DNA of 64,000 nt, taken from NCBI GenBank assembly GCA_963921825.1, contig OY997589.1:50958546-51022545 (forward strand), written 5' to 3'. The translations under genes were made by a program, and so were the position numbers. The DNA comes from Erodium maritimum (taxonomy: Eukaryota > Streptophyta > Magnoliopsida > Geraniales > Geraniaceae). The notes beneath the pieces are model-generated. The model was not told the DNA's origin and ran no database searches. It saw only the letters and a program-made list of their open reading frames with translations. Positions 47,315 to 58,229 of this stretch are shown here, piece after piece; the first letter of the stretch is position 1; every line of letters starts with the position of its first letter.

Positions 47315-49293
47315 TGTAAGAATCGCTCCCGGTAAACGCCGGTCAAATCGGCAGAAAAACAGAAAAATTTAAAACTTTGGGACAAACACATAAATGAACC
47401 TAAATTTGACCCCGAAGGTCATATCAGACTTAATTTGACCCCGATATCGACCAAAGTGAAATCTGGGGGACTCAGGGAAACTTTTTGACCAATTTGGGAA
47501 GGGTTGACTTTTTGCCGGAAAAGTCAACCGAGCGACGTTTTGGTCCGTTCGAGGCCCGTTTTGGATCCAAAAAGCTTAGCAGTCGTTACATCGGTCTTAT
47601 TTGGGCCGTTTCCTTGTAGCCCGTGAAATTTTGTAATTTTTTGGAAAATGGGCCCATTCGGGGCCCGAGACGGCCGAATTTCGCGAATCTGACAGAAAAA
47701 TATCTACAAAGATATTTTTTAAAAGGGTGGGACCCACTTGCCACTTGTCACACAAGTGGTGGTGGTAGGTATTTTTGAACAAAACAAAGGCAAGGATGAG
47801 TGATAGGTTCGGCCATATCAAAAAAAAAAGAGAAAGGGGGAGAGAAAGAATAGAGAAGAAGGAGAAGGAGAAAAGGGAAAAAAAGAAGAGAGAATTTAGG
47901 GTTTTTCGATTTTCCCGATGATCCAACCGACGGATCGTCTCAACGGTTGTAGAATCGAGCTCCCGTCGTCATTCCCTACGGTGAGAACCTATTTGTTTCT
48001 CGTTTTGATACATTTGAAAGTTAGGGTTTGTGTTTAAACGAGTTAAATATGGATGAGTTGAGGTGTAGGGTTCGTTGGGGACGTTTTGGGGTGAAAATGA
48101 TCGGATTCCGGTGACCGGAGGCTAGGGGGAGCTCCGGCCACCGTGGGTGGTGGCTGGCCGGAGCTACGACCGGCCACCACTGTGGTGAACCGGTCCAGCC
48201 ACCCACGGGTTATGGTGGTCGGGTGGGGCCCACGTGTCGGGTCTCGGGTTTTTCGTGTTCGGGTGGTTTTGGACGATCCCCGAATCGATATTTCACACCC
48301 GGAACGAAATATGGAATTAAATTGTGAAAGTTAGAAATTTCGGGTTTAGAAACTTTAAACGCGAATTAAATCGCTCGGAAGTCGGAAATTGATTCCGTCG
48401 ATTGCATTGGAACTCTTCAATTATTCTAAGATCGTAGAAACTAAAATGGGAATTTTCGGAGCCTCGGAAGGGCGTTTTCCAATCCCGGTTAGATTCGCCG
48501 AGCCGAGCAAATCATGCCTTTCCGGGCCCATTGTTGACAATGTCGAGTAATTGGGAAGTTTGGGAGTGATCGACATTACCGGGGTTGCGTTTGGGCGTCT
48601 AATTCTTTAAAATTCAGCTTTTCATGCGAACTTAAAAAGTGCTTTAATTTTGTGTTCATGTTAGATCGTGCCGCCGACCGCGGAAAGGGGAGGCTAGGCG
48701 AGTGATCGCGAGCGCGCCGGAGCTTGGGCGTGGACTTTTGGGAAAGCGTTACGAGGTAGGGAAAAGTAGCCGGATCTCGGCCCTAACTAGGGAAAGTTAA
48801 CAGTAGAAATGCATGTAATACTTGGGTGTCGTAGGATCAGTGAACGTAACGAACATTAGAAATGCATGCGACACTTGGTGGTGTCATAGGATAAGTGAAC
48901 GTATCGAACATTAGAAGGGCTTGTGGCTTTTGGTTGTGCCTGTAGGTTGTTTTAATTGTTTGTGTTTGTGGGTGGCCATGAGTGCCTATGGGGAGTTGAA
49001 CCCGTATTGGTTGACTGACTTGCCGAGTGGTAGTTAATCGTGTTGTCGTATTTTCTTTCTATTTTCGGGGTATTGTGTGTTATTTGGTTGAGACTGTGAT
49101 TGTTCTGGTGATAACTGTTGAGCTATACCCGATGGGTGTGTTGTACCCTCCAGTGCGCAGTCGGTACAGTGCTGAGGGCTGTGGTCCCCGTCAGGTGTGT
49201 CGCACCTTCAAACGCGTGATCGGTAAAGTGCTGAGGTCAGAGCTGTGTCCGAGGGGTGTGCTGTACCCTCCAATGCGTGGTCGGTAAAGAGCG
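47315..49293 (+). repeat. 3' LTR of element C, left part
   Basis: Starts TGTAAGAATCGCTCCC. The part from 47870 matches the 5' LTR. It is cut at 49293 within the tandem-repeat array, where the deleted end of element D begins. The rest of the LTR is at 56974-57642. Confidence 0.85.
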
Positions 49294-49608
49294 TAAGCTC
49301 ACCCCTATTTGTTTTATCTGTTATTTTTACAGGCGTGATTGTTGAGTAGTGGGCTCCAAGCTCGGGAGCTTCCGGAGAGTCTGGGCTTGTTTAGAGACGC
49401 CTTGGTCATTGTATTGAACCTCTTCTTTTATTTGGTTATTAGGAGCTTGACTCTTATTACAGTTTCGGAAACCATTTTATCGAGTTATTTGATTGGAATT
49501 AAACTTTGAGGCTTACTATTGTTAAAAGGTTGCGTTTTATGTTATCATTTTATTATCAACTCAAGTCACGTCTCGAGTCCGGCCAAAACCGGATTTTGGG
49601 GCGTGATA
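49294..49608 (+). repeat. 5' LTR remnant of element D
   Basis: Matches 56659-56973 of the 3' LTR and ends GGGGCGTGATA. The rest of this LTR and about 50 bp of the flanking C LTR are deleted. The break lies at GAGC, which is present on both sides. Confidence 0.85.
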
Positions 49609-49611
49609 ATT

Positions 49612-49624
49612 TGGTATCAGAGCC
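49612..49624 (+). other. Primer binding site of element D
   Basis: TGGTATCAGAGCC, three bases after the LTR end, complementary to initiator methionine tRNA. Confidence 0.9.
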
Positions 49625-50068
49625 AGGTTTCATTTTGAAACTAGTTTTCAATTTTGAACTTGTTTTCAAAACCTCGGACCGAACGTCAACTAGGTGGGTA
49701 GAGTTAGGTGGTCCAAGTCGTGGTACTCAGTGACGCAATTTGAGGCATAGAGTCGGGACGACACAAGTCTTGATTGCTTCAATGTTTGTTTAAGTTTGAA
49801 TTTGTTATATTACGTGGTTACATTGCTTGAATGGCATCCTTGCCCTATCGGCTGTAAGTTACAGTGATCGGTGAAGCCGAACGGTTGAGATCGGAATTGG
49901 ATTAACGAGCAATGATCGATCCGTTATAGATTGGTTGTTGAGTAAATCCTTTGTCAAGTAAGATGGTTAATTTGAGTTTTTGTGGGTTGTTGTAACAATA
50001 TTGTGAGTTGCTAAGCTAAGAGTGTACTACGACTGTTTTGATATGTTCCTCTTTATGGGTGATGTTGT

Positions 50069-50510
50069 TGAGGTGTACCCACCTTCCGAGTAGAAGTCGG
50101 TAAAGCGTGCTACGATTCTGAGATAAGGTGTACCTACCTTCCGACTAGGAGTCGGTAAAATGTGCTATGATTCCGTGTTAAGGTGTGCCTACCATCCGAC
50201 TAGGAGTCGGTAAAACGTGCTATTGTCAGTATTGAGGTGTGCCTACCATCCGACCAGAAGTCGGTAAAACGTGCTCAAATTTGTGATAAGGTGTGCCTAC
50301 CTTCCGGCCGAGTGTCGGTAGAACGTGCAGTGTTTCTGTGGTAAGGGGTGCCTACCTTCCGGCTAGGAGTCGGTAAAACGTGCTATTGCCTGTGACAAGG
50401 TGTACCTACCTTCCGACAGAGTGTCATTAAAACGAGCTATGAACCGTGGTAGGGTGCGCCTTCCCTTCGACCGGATGTCGGTAAATAGTGATATAGCCGT
50501 GAGGTCCGGC
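50069..50510 (+). repeat. Eight tandem hairpin units in the leader of element D
   Basis: Units of about 54-55 bp of the form AAGGTGTRCCTACCWTCCGAC-N5-GTCGGTAAAACGTGCT plus a variable spacer. A clear hairpin is CCGACTAGGAGTCGG at 50141-50155. Several units vary the stem but mostly keep pairing (CCGGC with GTCGG keeps a G-U pair). Isolated relatives occur at 53950-54040. Confidence 0.8.
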
Positions 50511-51454
50511 GTGTTAAGGGAGTCTTGTTAAATGTGGATTACTACTGAATTATTGTGTGATCGTCATTGCTTCACTTGTGTGTATGATTTGGAGGTCAAT
50601 CGAATAAAGGGTAGAAACCCGGGTGGTACTGCGGTACTTTACTAATAAGGTGTACTTTACAGAGCACGAGAATTCTTGAATTGTATATTTTGATGGGCAT
50701 GAGAACCCTGTGTACTGAATTGTGTATTTTGATGAGCATGAGAACTCGGTATATCGAATACCTTGTGAAATTGATTATTAATGTCCTGCTTAAGCGGATG
50801 GTTAGTGGAAAATACGAATATGTCATGCCGAAATTTCTGTGAAACTGAAGTGTTTGCACTATCACGGGCTGACTCAGGGGCGCCACTATAGTCGAACGTG
50901 ATGGTTGGATGTCAAGTTGTTACAATGAGATTCGGGGACGCCTGAATCGGGTTGTAACGACGCGAGATCGACATGAAATTTGAATAAAAGTTAAAGTGTT
51001 AAAAACCTTTGGGAAGGAAAGAAATGATAAGTTTTAATGAAATTGATCGGTTACGATACTAGACCCCTCGTTTTTGAAGATACCCGATTGAGGGGTATGC
51101 TTGTTGCCTTGTGCCTGGTAATAATTACTTGAGATTAATCCTCTTGTGGGAGTCGATGGAGTAATTTGATTGAACTCTCATGTGAGAGTTGGTTGTTTGA
51201 TTTGGTTGAATCCTCCTGTGGGAGTCGATCGATTATTTGATTTGATTGAACTGTTGATTGCTGTGTGAGACGCATTGAGATGCGGCCTTGTCTGACTATA
51301 TATCAAGTATTATATATATATATCTACTGAGCCTAAGTGTTGCTGGTCTTGTACGACCCTTGTGTGACGCGCGTGAACGTCCTTGTGATTGATCGAATCG
51401 TTGTCTAAAACGGAAAATGAACTTGTGCGTATTCCGTGCAGGCGGATAGCCGAC

Positions 51455-52717
51455 ATGGCGCGTGGTTACGTACCGAGAGGTACCTGGAGCCGCCCAGCTG
51501 GGGGCCTGAGTCAGGCACCTGCCTCTGAGCAGGCGAGGGCAGCTGACGCCCAGGGTGCTGTTTTCACAAAGCACCAGAGTTTTGAGGGTGGACCATCAGA
51601 GGCACCACCCAAGACATCTCCAGTCGTTGAGTCGACTCAGACGACCCCTCTGGAGGAGGTGGTTCGTGCAGTGCTGGCCGCCATGGGCGCGCAGCAGGGG
51701 ACTGCAGCACCGGCACCAGAGCCCGTGCCTACTGCCGCAGCAGTCACCAGTGAGGGACCAGGCCCGCTTGAGAGTTCCACGGCCCAGGCACTCAAAGATT
51801 TTCGTAGACTCGGCACACCGGTCTACTCCGGGGGAGTAGACCCCGAGGCAGCCGCAGGCTGGTTGGAGCGGGTTACCCGCAACCTCGATACCTCTAGAGT
51901 ATCTGAGGGACATCTGAGAGTATCATTCGCCACATTTCAGCTCGAGGGAGAGGCCTACTATTGGTGGCAGTCAGTGCAGACCAGAGTTGGGGACGACTAT
52001 CAGTTATTCAGCAGGCTGTTCCTGGAGCAGCACTTCCCTCGATCCATTCGAGATGACAGACGCCAACAGTTCCTGGAACTGCGACAGAGAGGGATGACCG
52101 TTTCTGAGTATGCGGCAAGGTTCTTATCCTTGTCCCGCTTCGCACCTGAGATGGTGCAGACTGAGGAGAGTCGTTGCAGGCGATTCGAGAGAGGGCTCAC
52201 TCCGTCGATTGCAGATCGGCTTATTGCTCTTAGGACAGAGGTGTACTCTACATTGGTGGATCAGGCCTTAGCTGTGGAAATGCATTTTCGTGAGACCGCC
52301 AGGACGCGAGATATCAGGCCGAGGCCGAGTGGGTTCCTGAGGCCGTCCGAAGGTCGCGATCCGAGGAGACAGAGGAGCTCGGGATTCTTCCGTCATCAGA
52401 CTCAGTTTGGTGAGCCGAGATCGGACAGATCGGTAGCGTCGGCTGGATCCGCCGCGTCGGAGCGGCCGCCAGTATGTTACTTTTGTCATCAGTCAGGCCA
52501 TCGGAGCCGAGATTGTTCGAGAGACGGCACTCGCCGATGTCATACTTGCGGCCAAGTCAGACATTTTGCGAGACAGTGTCCCGTCGCAGGCAGAAGGACA
52601 CCAGGGCCGAGGGTCCCACAACAGACAGCGAGGGCAACAGCCCGAAGACATCATCAGAGGGCCCCGCAGCAGATGACTTTTCCACCACCCCCGAGAGGAG
52701 GACCTCAGACTCAGTAG
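51455..52717 (+). CDS. gag: Gag polyprotein of element D, intact
   Basis: 420 residues with no stop or frameshift. The ATG at 51455 was chosen because MARGYVPRG matches the start of gag A; an upstream in-frame TTG is less likely. Domains: Ala/Pro/Gln-rich N-terminus (1-105), Retrotrans_gag capsid domain (about 118-250, with GEAYYWW near 165-171 and YAARF near 219-223), a basic Arg-rich linker, then two CCHC zinc knuckles at 341-354 (CYFCHQSGHRSRDC) and 362-375 (CHTCGQVRHFARQC), and a Gln/Pro-rich tail. It would assemble virus-like particles and bind element RNA. It is the only intact retrotransposon gene fully inside the window. The following pol is collapsed, so Gag is not expressed as a Gag-Pol fusion. 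Confidence 0.9.
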   Translation: MARGYVPRGTWSRPAGGLSQAPASEQARAADAQGAVFTKHQSFEGGPSEAPPKTSPVVESTQTTPLEEVVRAVLAAMGAQQGTAAPAPEPVPTAAAVTSEGPGPLESSTAQALKDFRRLGTPVYSGGVDPEAAAGWLERVTRNLDTSRVSEGHLRVSFATFQLEGEAYYWWQSVQTRVGDDYQLFSRLFLEQHFPRSIRDDRRQQFLELRQRGMTVSEYAARFLSLSRFAPEMVQTEESRCRRFERGLTPSIADRLIALRTEVYSTLVDQALAVEMHFRETARTRDIRPRPSGFLRPSEGRDPRRQRSSGFFRHQTQFGEPRSDRSVASAGSAASERPPVCYFCHQSGHRSRDCSRDGTRRCHTCGQVRHFARQCPVAGRRTPGPRVPQQTARATARRHHQRAPQQMTFPPPPRGGPQTQ

Positions 52718-53760
52718 GGCAGAGTGAACGCAAGTGCCGGGCCCCGAGCAGAGGGACTTGATTATGATCATGAAATCGCTTAGAGCACTTGTTTACTTTT
52801 TAGACTTTGGATATTATGTTTGCTGACACTTGAGTGTTACGCTTGTTGGTTGTTATGTGCCATTTTATGTTGGAACGAGATTTTGAGAACCGTTAGGCCA
52901 CCCGTACCTTAACACTTTGACTGGGAGTTTGAATTATCATTTAGTATCGGTGCGAGTTGAAAGTGGAGTAACAGACCGTCTCGTTCCTAAGAACATGTCG
53001 TACTGAAGGTTCCCCTCCCTATTTCGAACGTGTTGATCGAACTTTAAGAACCGGGTTGGGGAACATCAAACGTTCATCGAATGCTATCAGCATCAAACGC
53101 CCGAACGAAGAAAGACTACAGCATGATCAATAGACCGTTCGACCGGTCACCGCTTCTTCTACCCTCGCTAGAAGAATTAGATCACAAAATTCGAACCTTC
53201 GAGACGATGGTAGCACGACATCCCGATTAACGAACGAAAAGTTGCACGAGTGTGTGACATACGTGAGAGATTAGATTAGAGCTTGTTTTCAACAGAGCTT
53301 AATACGGAGAACGCGAACCGAGTACCAAGACGTATCTTTGTCGACAAGCGAAGAACGAACGCCAAACGTCCCGCGAGGACTAAGCATAACCATTAAGTTA
53401 CGCCGTAAAAGTGAGAACACCTCACATTCAAATTCGAAATCAGTTAGCGAAATACGACTACCACGAGCTTCCAGGCCAGTAACAAGATGGCACCGCGTGA
53501 AGCATCACATGGTAGGTCAGGTTTTGTTCCATGCAGAGCACAGTGAGAATTTAGAGATTGACCAGTGACTGGTCCTAAGTTGGTTGAAAAACGTTTGGGG
53601 ATCTACATGCAAGGTACCCCAAAGACCGTTCAAATCCTCAAGATTTCAATGCTTGTTGTGGATTCATTATTATGATGATACGGATGAAACGACTTATAAG
53701 TTAGTCGATCGATATCATGTGAGCAAGTGTCAACGATGAGAGAAACATCGCAGGTTGGAA
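52718..53760 (+). pseudogene. Collapsed pol remnant of element D
   Basis: No frame longer than 76 codons. 53335-53385 and 53455-53520 match, in order, the integrase-derived islands of element A (15840-15890 and 15985-16055) and, more distantly, integrase of C (46135-46175 and 46610-46680). A third match follows at 53540-53600. RT and RNase H sequence is absent. Sharing the same islands with A points to one pol-less ancestor. Confidence 0.6.
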
Positions 53761-54530
53761 AACCTTCTTGATCGATCGCAGTTGAGTGTTGATGGTTTTG
53801 GCATGATCTAGAATTGTGATGCTTGATGTGTGTTTGATCCGTTATCAGGTTGATAATCTTGATAAGGTTTACCGGTGTGACATGTTGCTAGAATTGGATA
53901 GGTGTGCCGTGATTGGTAGGGCATGAGCCTTGATTGTGGTGTGCTTTGAGACGTGCCGCCTTCCGACTGAGTATCGGTAAATCATGATTATTCTCTTGAT
54001 TGAGGTACGCCTACCTGCCCACGAGATGTAGTGAAACGAGTGATTGCTCCAACCCCTGCAGTGGTCGCAAGGCCTATTGTCCTGAGGAATGTTCTTGTGC
54101 ATTACTTTGTGTATAATTGCTGGCGTTGATCATGACTGTTAGTGTTTGAATTCTGGTGTAAATCTTTCCCGTAATGATCACTAAGGAGGAAACTGATGAG
54201 TTACGTTGGTGTGTGGTTCCTACTTCGTTTGACGTGTAGATTGTTCCGCAGGATACTTGTGCTGACGGAAGATTCCGGTACCGAGTATCTAGACCGAGGT
54301 TGTCTGTGACGGTACGATACTTATACCGATGCACGATTCCGGGATAGGATATCTAGATCGCTACCTGAGTTTCTTAAGTGTTTTGGGTGTTTATCGGCTT
54401 GTATTGGTACCCGGTAGTCCTTTTGTTGTGTACGCGATAATTGTTTTTATCGGACGTTCCCTGAGAGAGGGTTAAGTGGAGTGCGTTCGTTTTGAATTTC
54501 GAGGACGAAATTCTCTTAAGGGGGGTAGAT
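53761..54530 (+). other. 3' untranslated end of element D
   Basis: Non-coding. Holds two further hairpin-motif relatives (53955-53975 and 54005-54030), a stretch of GATTCCGG-TACC phrases (54270-54345) like those in A and B, and the polypurine tract AAGGGGGGTAGAT before 54531. Confidence 0.6.
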
Positions 54531-54657
54531 TGTGAATACCGTCTCGTTAAGAAGTCTTGTTTTATTCTTTCTGGTTCGATCGGAGCGTCGTAAAAAAAAA
54601 GGGTGGGCTGGACTGGGCAGACCCGGCCCAAACTGCCAACCCGGCCCAAGCCCGGGG

Positions 54658-54664
54658 TATAAAA
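54658..54664 (+). promoter_or_regulatory. TATA box of LTR D
   Basis: TATAAAA in GGGGTATAAAACCC, followed 30 bp later by a CT-rich leader, the layout of an LTR promoter. Confidence 0.65.
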
Positions 54665-55969
54665 CCCTTTTTTTAGGGTTTCCAACTCAGTTCCTTCACT
54701 CCTTCTTCTTCTCCAAACTGCCGACCTCCCTCACTCTCCCTCAGTCTTCGATCCGGCCGCCACCACCCCTCTCCGTCCCGACCATCTCCCTCCGTCTAGC
54801 TCGTTCCCGACCACCTCCACGACACCTCTTCTCCTCCGTTGTCGACCCCGACCACCACAACCTCGCCGATCCCCTCCCTCTCACAGATCTGCCTCGCCGC
54901 CGTCCACCTCCGTCCTCTCCGCTCGAGCTCGCCGGCGTCCTCGTCCCGACCCTTGCTTCTCCAGCGCCGCTCTTTTCTCTCCCGAGTCCGCCGCCGCTTC
55001 TCGCCCTCTCGTCTTCTCCGATCTGGAGAGCTCTCCGGCCACAACCCCTTCTCTATGCGTCTCCGTTCAGATCTGAACGCTGTACTGAGCCTCCCGCTTC
55101 GTCTCTGACTACCACCGCCGCCTTCAAACCCGCGTCGCATAACCCTCGCCGTCGCCTTGCTTCGCCGGCGCGCTCACCAGATCCGGGCCGGATCGGTCGA
55201 GCTCGTCCGGATCTGAGACGAGCGAGGAACCGTAGTGCTCAGCCCTTCCCGCCGTCATCCTCTGCTTTTTCTCCGACTCGAAGCTAGACTTCGCCCGAGA
55301 GCTTGGACTTCGCCCGAGAAGACGAAGATCACGCCGGAACCCGTGTGAAGAATGGAGTTGTGACTACCGAGTTTGACAACAGAGTATTAGAGGAAGACCA
55401 CAAGGTAGGGAAAGTCTAACTCCTCGAGTATTTCAATACTAGTATGCCTATTAGGTTGATAAAATCGGAAAGGTCCTAGAATTGCATATAGGATGCGAAT
55501 ACTAGAATAATTGCCTTTAAATTACTAATAACCGGATGTGTTTAGTAAGCCTGCTTAGGACGTGAATCACTAGTTATCTCGCTTTCAATACTTGGGAATT
55601 GTTTTACTGGTAGAGAGGCCGTGATGAGCCCTCGGATTAGTTGTGTGTTAGCTTCACTTGCTTGTTTGCTAGTCATTAAAATAATCAAGAGTCTAATGAA
55701 ACTAGATCGAATACATGCCTGAGTACTTGAATGATCGAATGCATGCTTGAATGTGTGAATGTTGAACTTGAATGTCTGAATCATTGGTTGATTGAGTGAA
55801 TGGTTAAATATTTGAATGGTTGATCGAGTATGACTGGTTGTGCCGAGGAGGTACGATCAGGTGATCGATTGATCGGTGGAGAGCAAGTGGTAAGTAATGG
55901 TAAGTGTAATTATGGGTGTGAATCCGTGTGGTGTGTATTGATGAACGTGTGTGTCTCTATGAAGGGTTA

Positions 55970-56173
55970 TGGACCCTACGGGGCATTGGTTAGTGATTCT
56001 GCAGGATATTGGTTATGGACCCTGCGGGGCATTGGTTAGTGATTCTGCGGGATATTGGTTATGGACCCTGCGGGGCATTGGTTAGTGATTTTGCGGGATG
56101 TTGGTTATGGACCCTGCGGGGCATTGGTTAGTGATTCTGCGGGATATTGGTTATGGACCCTGCGGGGCATTGG
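55970..56173 (+). repeat. 46-bp tandem repeat in LTR D, about 4.4 units
   Basis: Units of the form GGACCCTGCGGGGCATTGG plus TTAGTGATTCTGCGGGATATTGGTTAT start at 55970, 56016, 56062, 56108 and 56154 (partial). They are nearly identical. The array lies inside the candidate LTR intron. Confidence 0.85.
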
Positions 56174-56973
56174 TAGGATGAGATAATGATTATTGTTGAT
56201 TCAGTATGGTACCTACACCGTTGAGGAGTCCGGTGTAGGATGATAGAACGGTTACTTGAGATTCACCCGAGTGTGTGCGTCCTGCGGGAGCATTACCTCG
56301 GTTCCCGATGATCTATGGTCCTTTGGACCGAGGGATAATCCGACATAACACAAGGACTATTGTGGATCGGAGTATGGGATCCGACATGACACAAGAACCT
56401 AGTGTTTCGGAGTATTGGGATTGAAGTTGTTAGCGTGACGTTCACTTGTTCTCATTTTAATGATTATTAAATACTTGCAGTACTTTCCTTTTGATTTCTC
56501 GTAATACCGTTATTCTTCAGAATTGAGTATTATTTCCTCTCCAGTCTCTTCATAGTATGTTATTGGTTAATGGTATTAACTGCATATTGTGTGACTGTGC
56601 TATAACCCTTTTATTACTAAAATGAGGCTAACCTGTTTATGATTTTCCCTACTGAGCGTAAGCTCACCCCTATTTGTTTTATATGTTATTTTTACAGGCG
56701 TGATTGTTGAGTAGTGGGCTCGAAGCTCGGGAGCTTCCGGAGAGTCTGGGCTTGTTTAGAGACGTCTTGGTCATTTTATTGAACCTCTTATTTTATTTGC
56801 TTATTAGGAGCTTGACTCTTATTACAGTTTCGGAAACCATTTTATCGAGTTATTTGATTGGAATTAAACTTTGAGGCTTACTATTGTTAAAAGGTTGCGT
56901 TTTATGTTATCATTTTATTCTCAACTCAAGTCACGTCTGGAGTCCGGCCAAAACTGGATTTTGGGGCGTGACA

Positions 56974-57642
56974 TGATTGGTAAAGTGCTGAGGTTGGATT
57001 TATGCCTAAGGGGTGTGTCGTACCCTCCGGTGCGCGGTCGGTAAAGAGCAGAGGGCTGTGGTCCCCGTCCGGTGTGTCGCACCTTCCGGCGCGTGATCGG
57101 TATAGTGCTGAGGCTTGTGGTTGTGGTTTGCGTGACTTTGATCACTTTTGTGTTGTGTTCTTCGAGGTCGTCTTTACTGTGTCGGGTCTACACTACGGGT
57201 ATGGGTGTTTAGATGGTTGGGGAAAGTAACAGTTTTCGTGTGACAGTCGGGTTATTTGAGTTTGGGGATAGTAGTCCCCGGTGTTTTGTTTGTTGTTGGT
57301 GTTTTCGGCATTTCTGCTAGTATGCCGTAGTCAGTCTGGTATCCGTGGTGGTGAGCGAACGCTCGCCCCTAGCTGCTTTTCCTACAGGTACTGGTCGCGA
57401 GACGGACTAGGGGGAACTCTCGAAGCTTGAAGAGCTGGGAGCGGGAGTCCGGGTTTTTGGGAGTTTAGCGACGTACGTTTTGGTTTTTGTCTGCTTGTTT
57501 GGACGTATTTTCAGTTGTAAAAATATTGTTTTTGATTAACTTAAGTGGTGATTTTAAGCGGTTTTATTAATATGTTTGAAATTTGTTTTATTGTTTCACG
57601 TTCGCGTTCCGGGCTCGATTCTACCGAATTCGGGACGTGACA
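56974..57642 (+). repeat. 3' LTR of element C, right part
   Basis: Continues the C LTR after element D, matching 41175-41846, and ends CGGGACGTGACA followed by the target duplication GATAA. Frames in it (57002-57229) match the 5' LTR and are not genes. Confidence 0.85.
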
Positions 57643-57647
57643 GATAA

Positions 57648-58229
57648 AGTGTGTCCGTTCATAAATGGCTTATCTGTCATTTGGGTCAACAAACTTTACT
57701 GACAGAGCTCCAACGTCGTCAATAGAATAAATTTCTATGAAAATATACCTATGACAAATGATAAAGTGTTATATTTGATCGTTCAGAACAAAAAAAGTGT
57801 TATATTTGAAAGATAGGATCTAGCTGTCATTTATGAATGCTTTGGGATTTGTAAAAATAAAAATTAATTTTGTAGATGAAATATTATACATACATTACAT
57901 TTACATGAACTTAAACATAATATACTCTTTTACAAAAGTAGGTTGATTTTTGAGTCACTCCACTCTCCTCGTTTCAGAAAAATGATGAGTGCACTTGAAG
58001 CTGTTTTGTTAAGCATCCCCATTGTCCACCTAGTTAATCACTCCATGTCTAATCATGTCATCACTGGCCAGCTATATATATATATATATATATACAAGTT
58101 GAATTAGCAGCCAATTTATAAGAATATCTAGCACCATAAATAGGGAGTTAGGTGATGGACTTGCACTAGCCGCATACACAGTATTTGTCTCTCTCTGACA
58201 CTACATATATGCAAAAGAAAAGAGAGAGA
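57648..58229 (+). promoter_or_regulatory. Upstream region of the MYB gene
   Basis: Single-copy-looking AT-rich DNA. It contains a TA dinucleotide run at about 58072-58094. A TATA-like CATAAATAG at 58135-58143 lies about 90 bp before the start codon, which would give a short 5' leader. Only the box position is offered as evidence; no specific operator was recognised. Confidence 0.4.

Larger units (their letters stand above)
49294..56973 (+). mobile_element. Ty3/gypsy element D (TR-GAG-like), nested in C
   Basis: Only the last 315 bp of the 5' LTR remain (49294-49608). Primer site at 49612-49624, leader with a tandem array (50069-50510), intact gag (51455-52717), collapsed pol (52718-53760), 3' internal end, polypurine tract (54517-54530) and full 3' LTR (54531-56973). 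It lies inside the 3' LTR of C. The shared 315 bp of its two LTRs differ at about ten positions, more than in copia E, so it is older than E. No pol is encoded. Confidence 0.87.
54531..56973 (+). repeat. 3' LTR of element D
   Basis: Begins TGTGAATACCGTCTCG and ends GGGGCGTGACA, 2443 bp. It has a TATA box (54658), a very pyrimidine-rich leader (54690-55140), a 46-bp tandem repeat and a candidate intron (55405-56697). The 251-codon frame at 54532-55287 is a composition artefact of the Pro/Ser-coding leader. Confidence 0.88.
39704..57642 (+). mobile_element. Ty3/gypsy chromodomain element C, degenerate, with nested D
   Basis: It is flanked by a 5-bp direct repeat GATAA (39699-39703 and 57643-57647). 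Order: 5' LTR missing about its first 560 bp (39704-41846), primer site (41850-41862), gag, protease, RT, RNase H, integrase, chromodomain (to 47263), polypurine tract (47301-47314) and 3' LTR (47315-49293 plus 56974-57642, split by element D). This domain order with a C-terminal chromodomain defines a chromovirus. The long LTRs and sequence style point to the Tekay/Del group. All ORFs carry lesions, so the copy is inactive. Confidence 0.88.

Noticed and set aside
50069..50510. Possible CRISPR array in the D leader
   Set aside because: Regular 54-bp units invite it, but the 'spacers' are related to one another, the units are diverged, and the context is a retrotransposon leader.
51596..51913. 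Minus-strand frames under gag D
   Set aside because: Shadows of the intact gag. The plus frame has the capsid domain and two zinc knuckles.
54532..55287. A 251-codon plus-strand frame rich in Pro, Ser and Leu
   Set aside because: It begins at the LTR D start and covers the pyrimidine-rich leader. The opposite strand is open too, and there is no domain.
58072..58094. TA run before the MYB gene as a regulatory element
   Set aside because: A simple dinucleotide microsatellite. No evidence for function.
58185..58229. Upstream extension of the MYB start
   Set aside because: The frame is open but begins at TTG, not ATG. The ATG at 58230 gives the normal family N-terminus.
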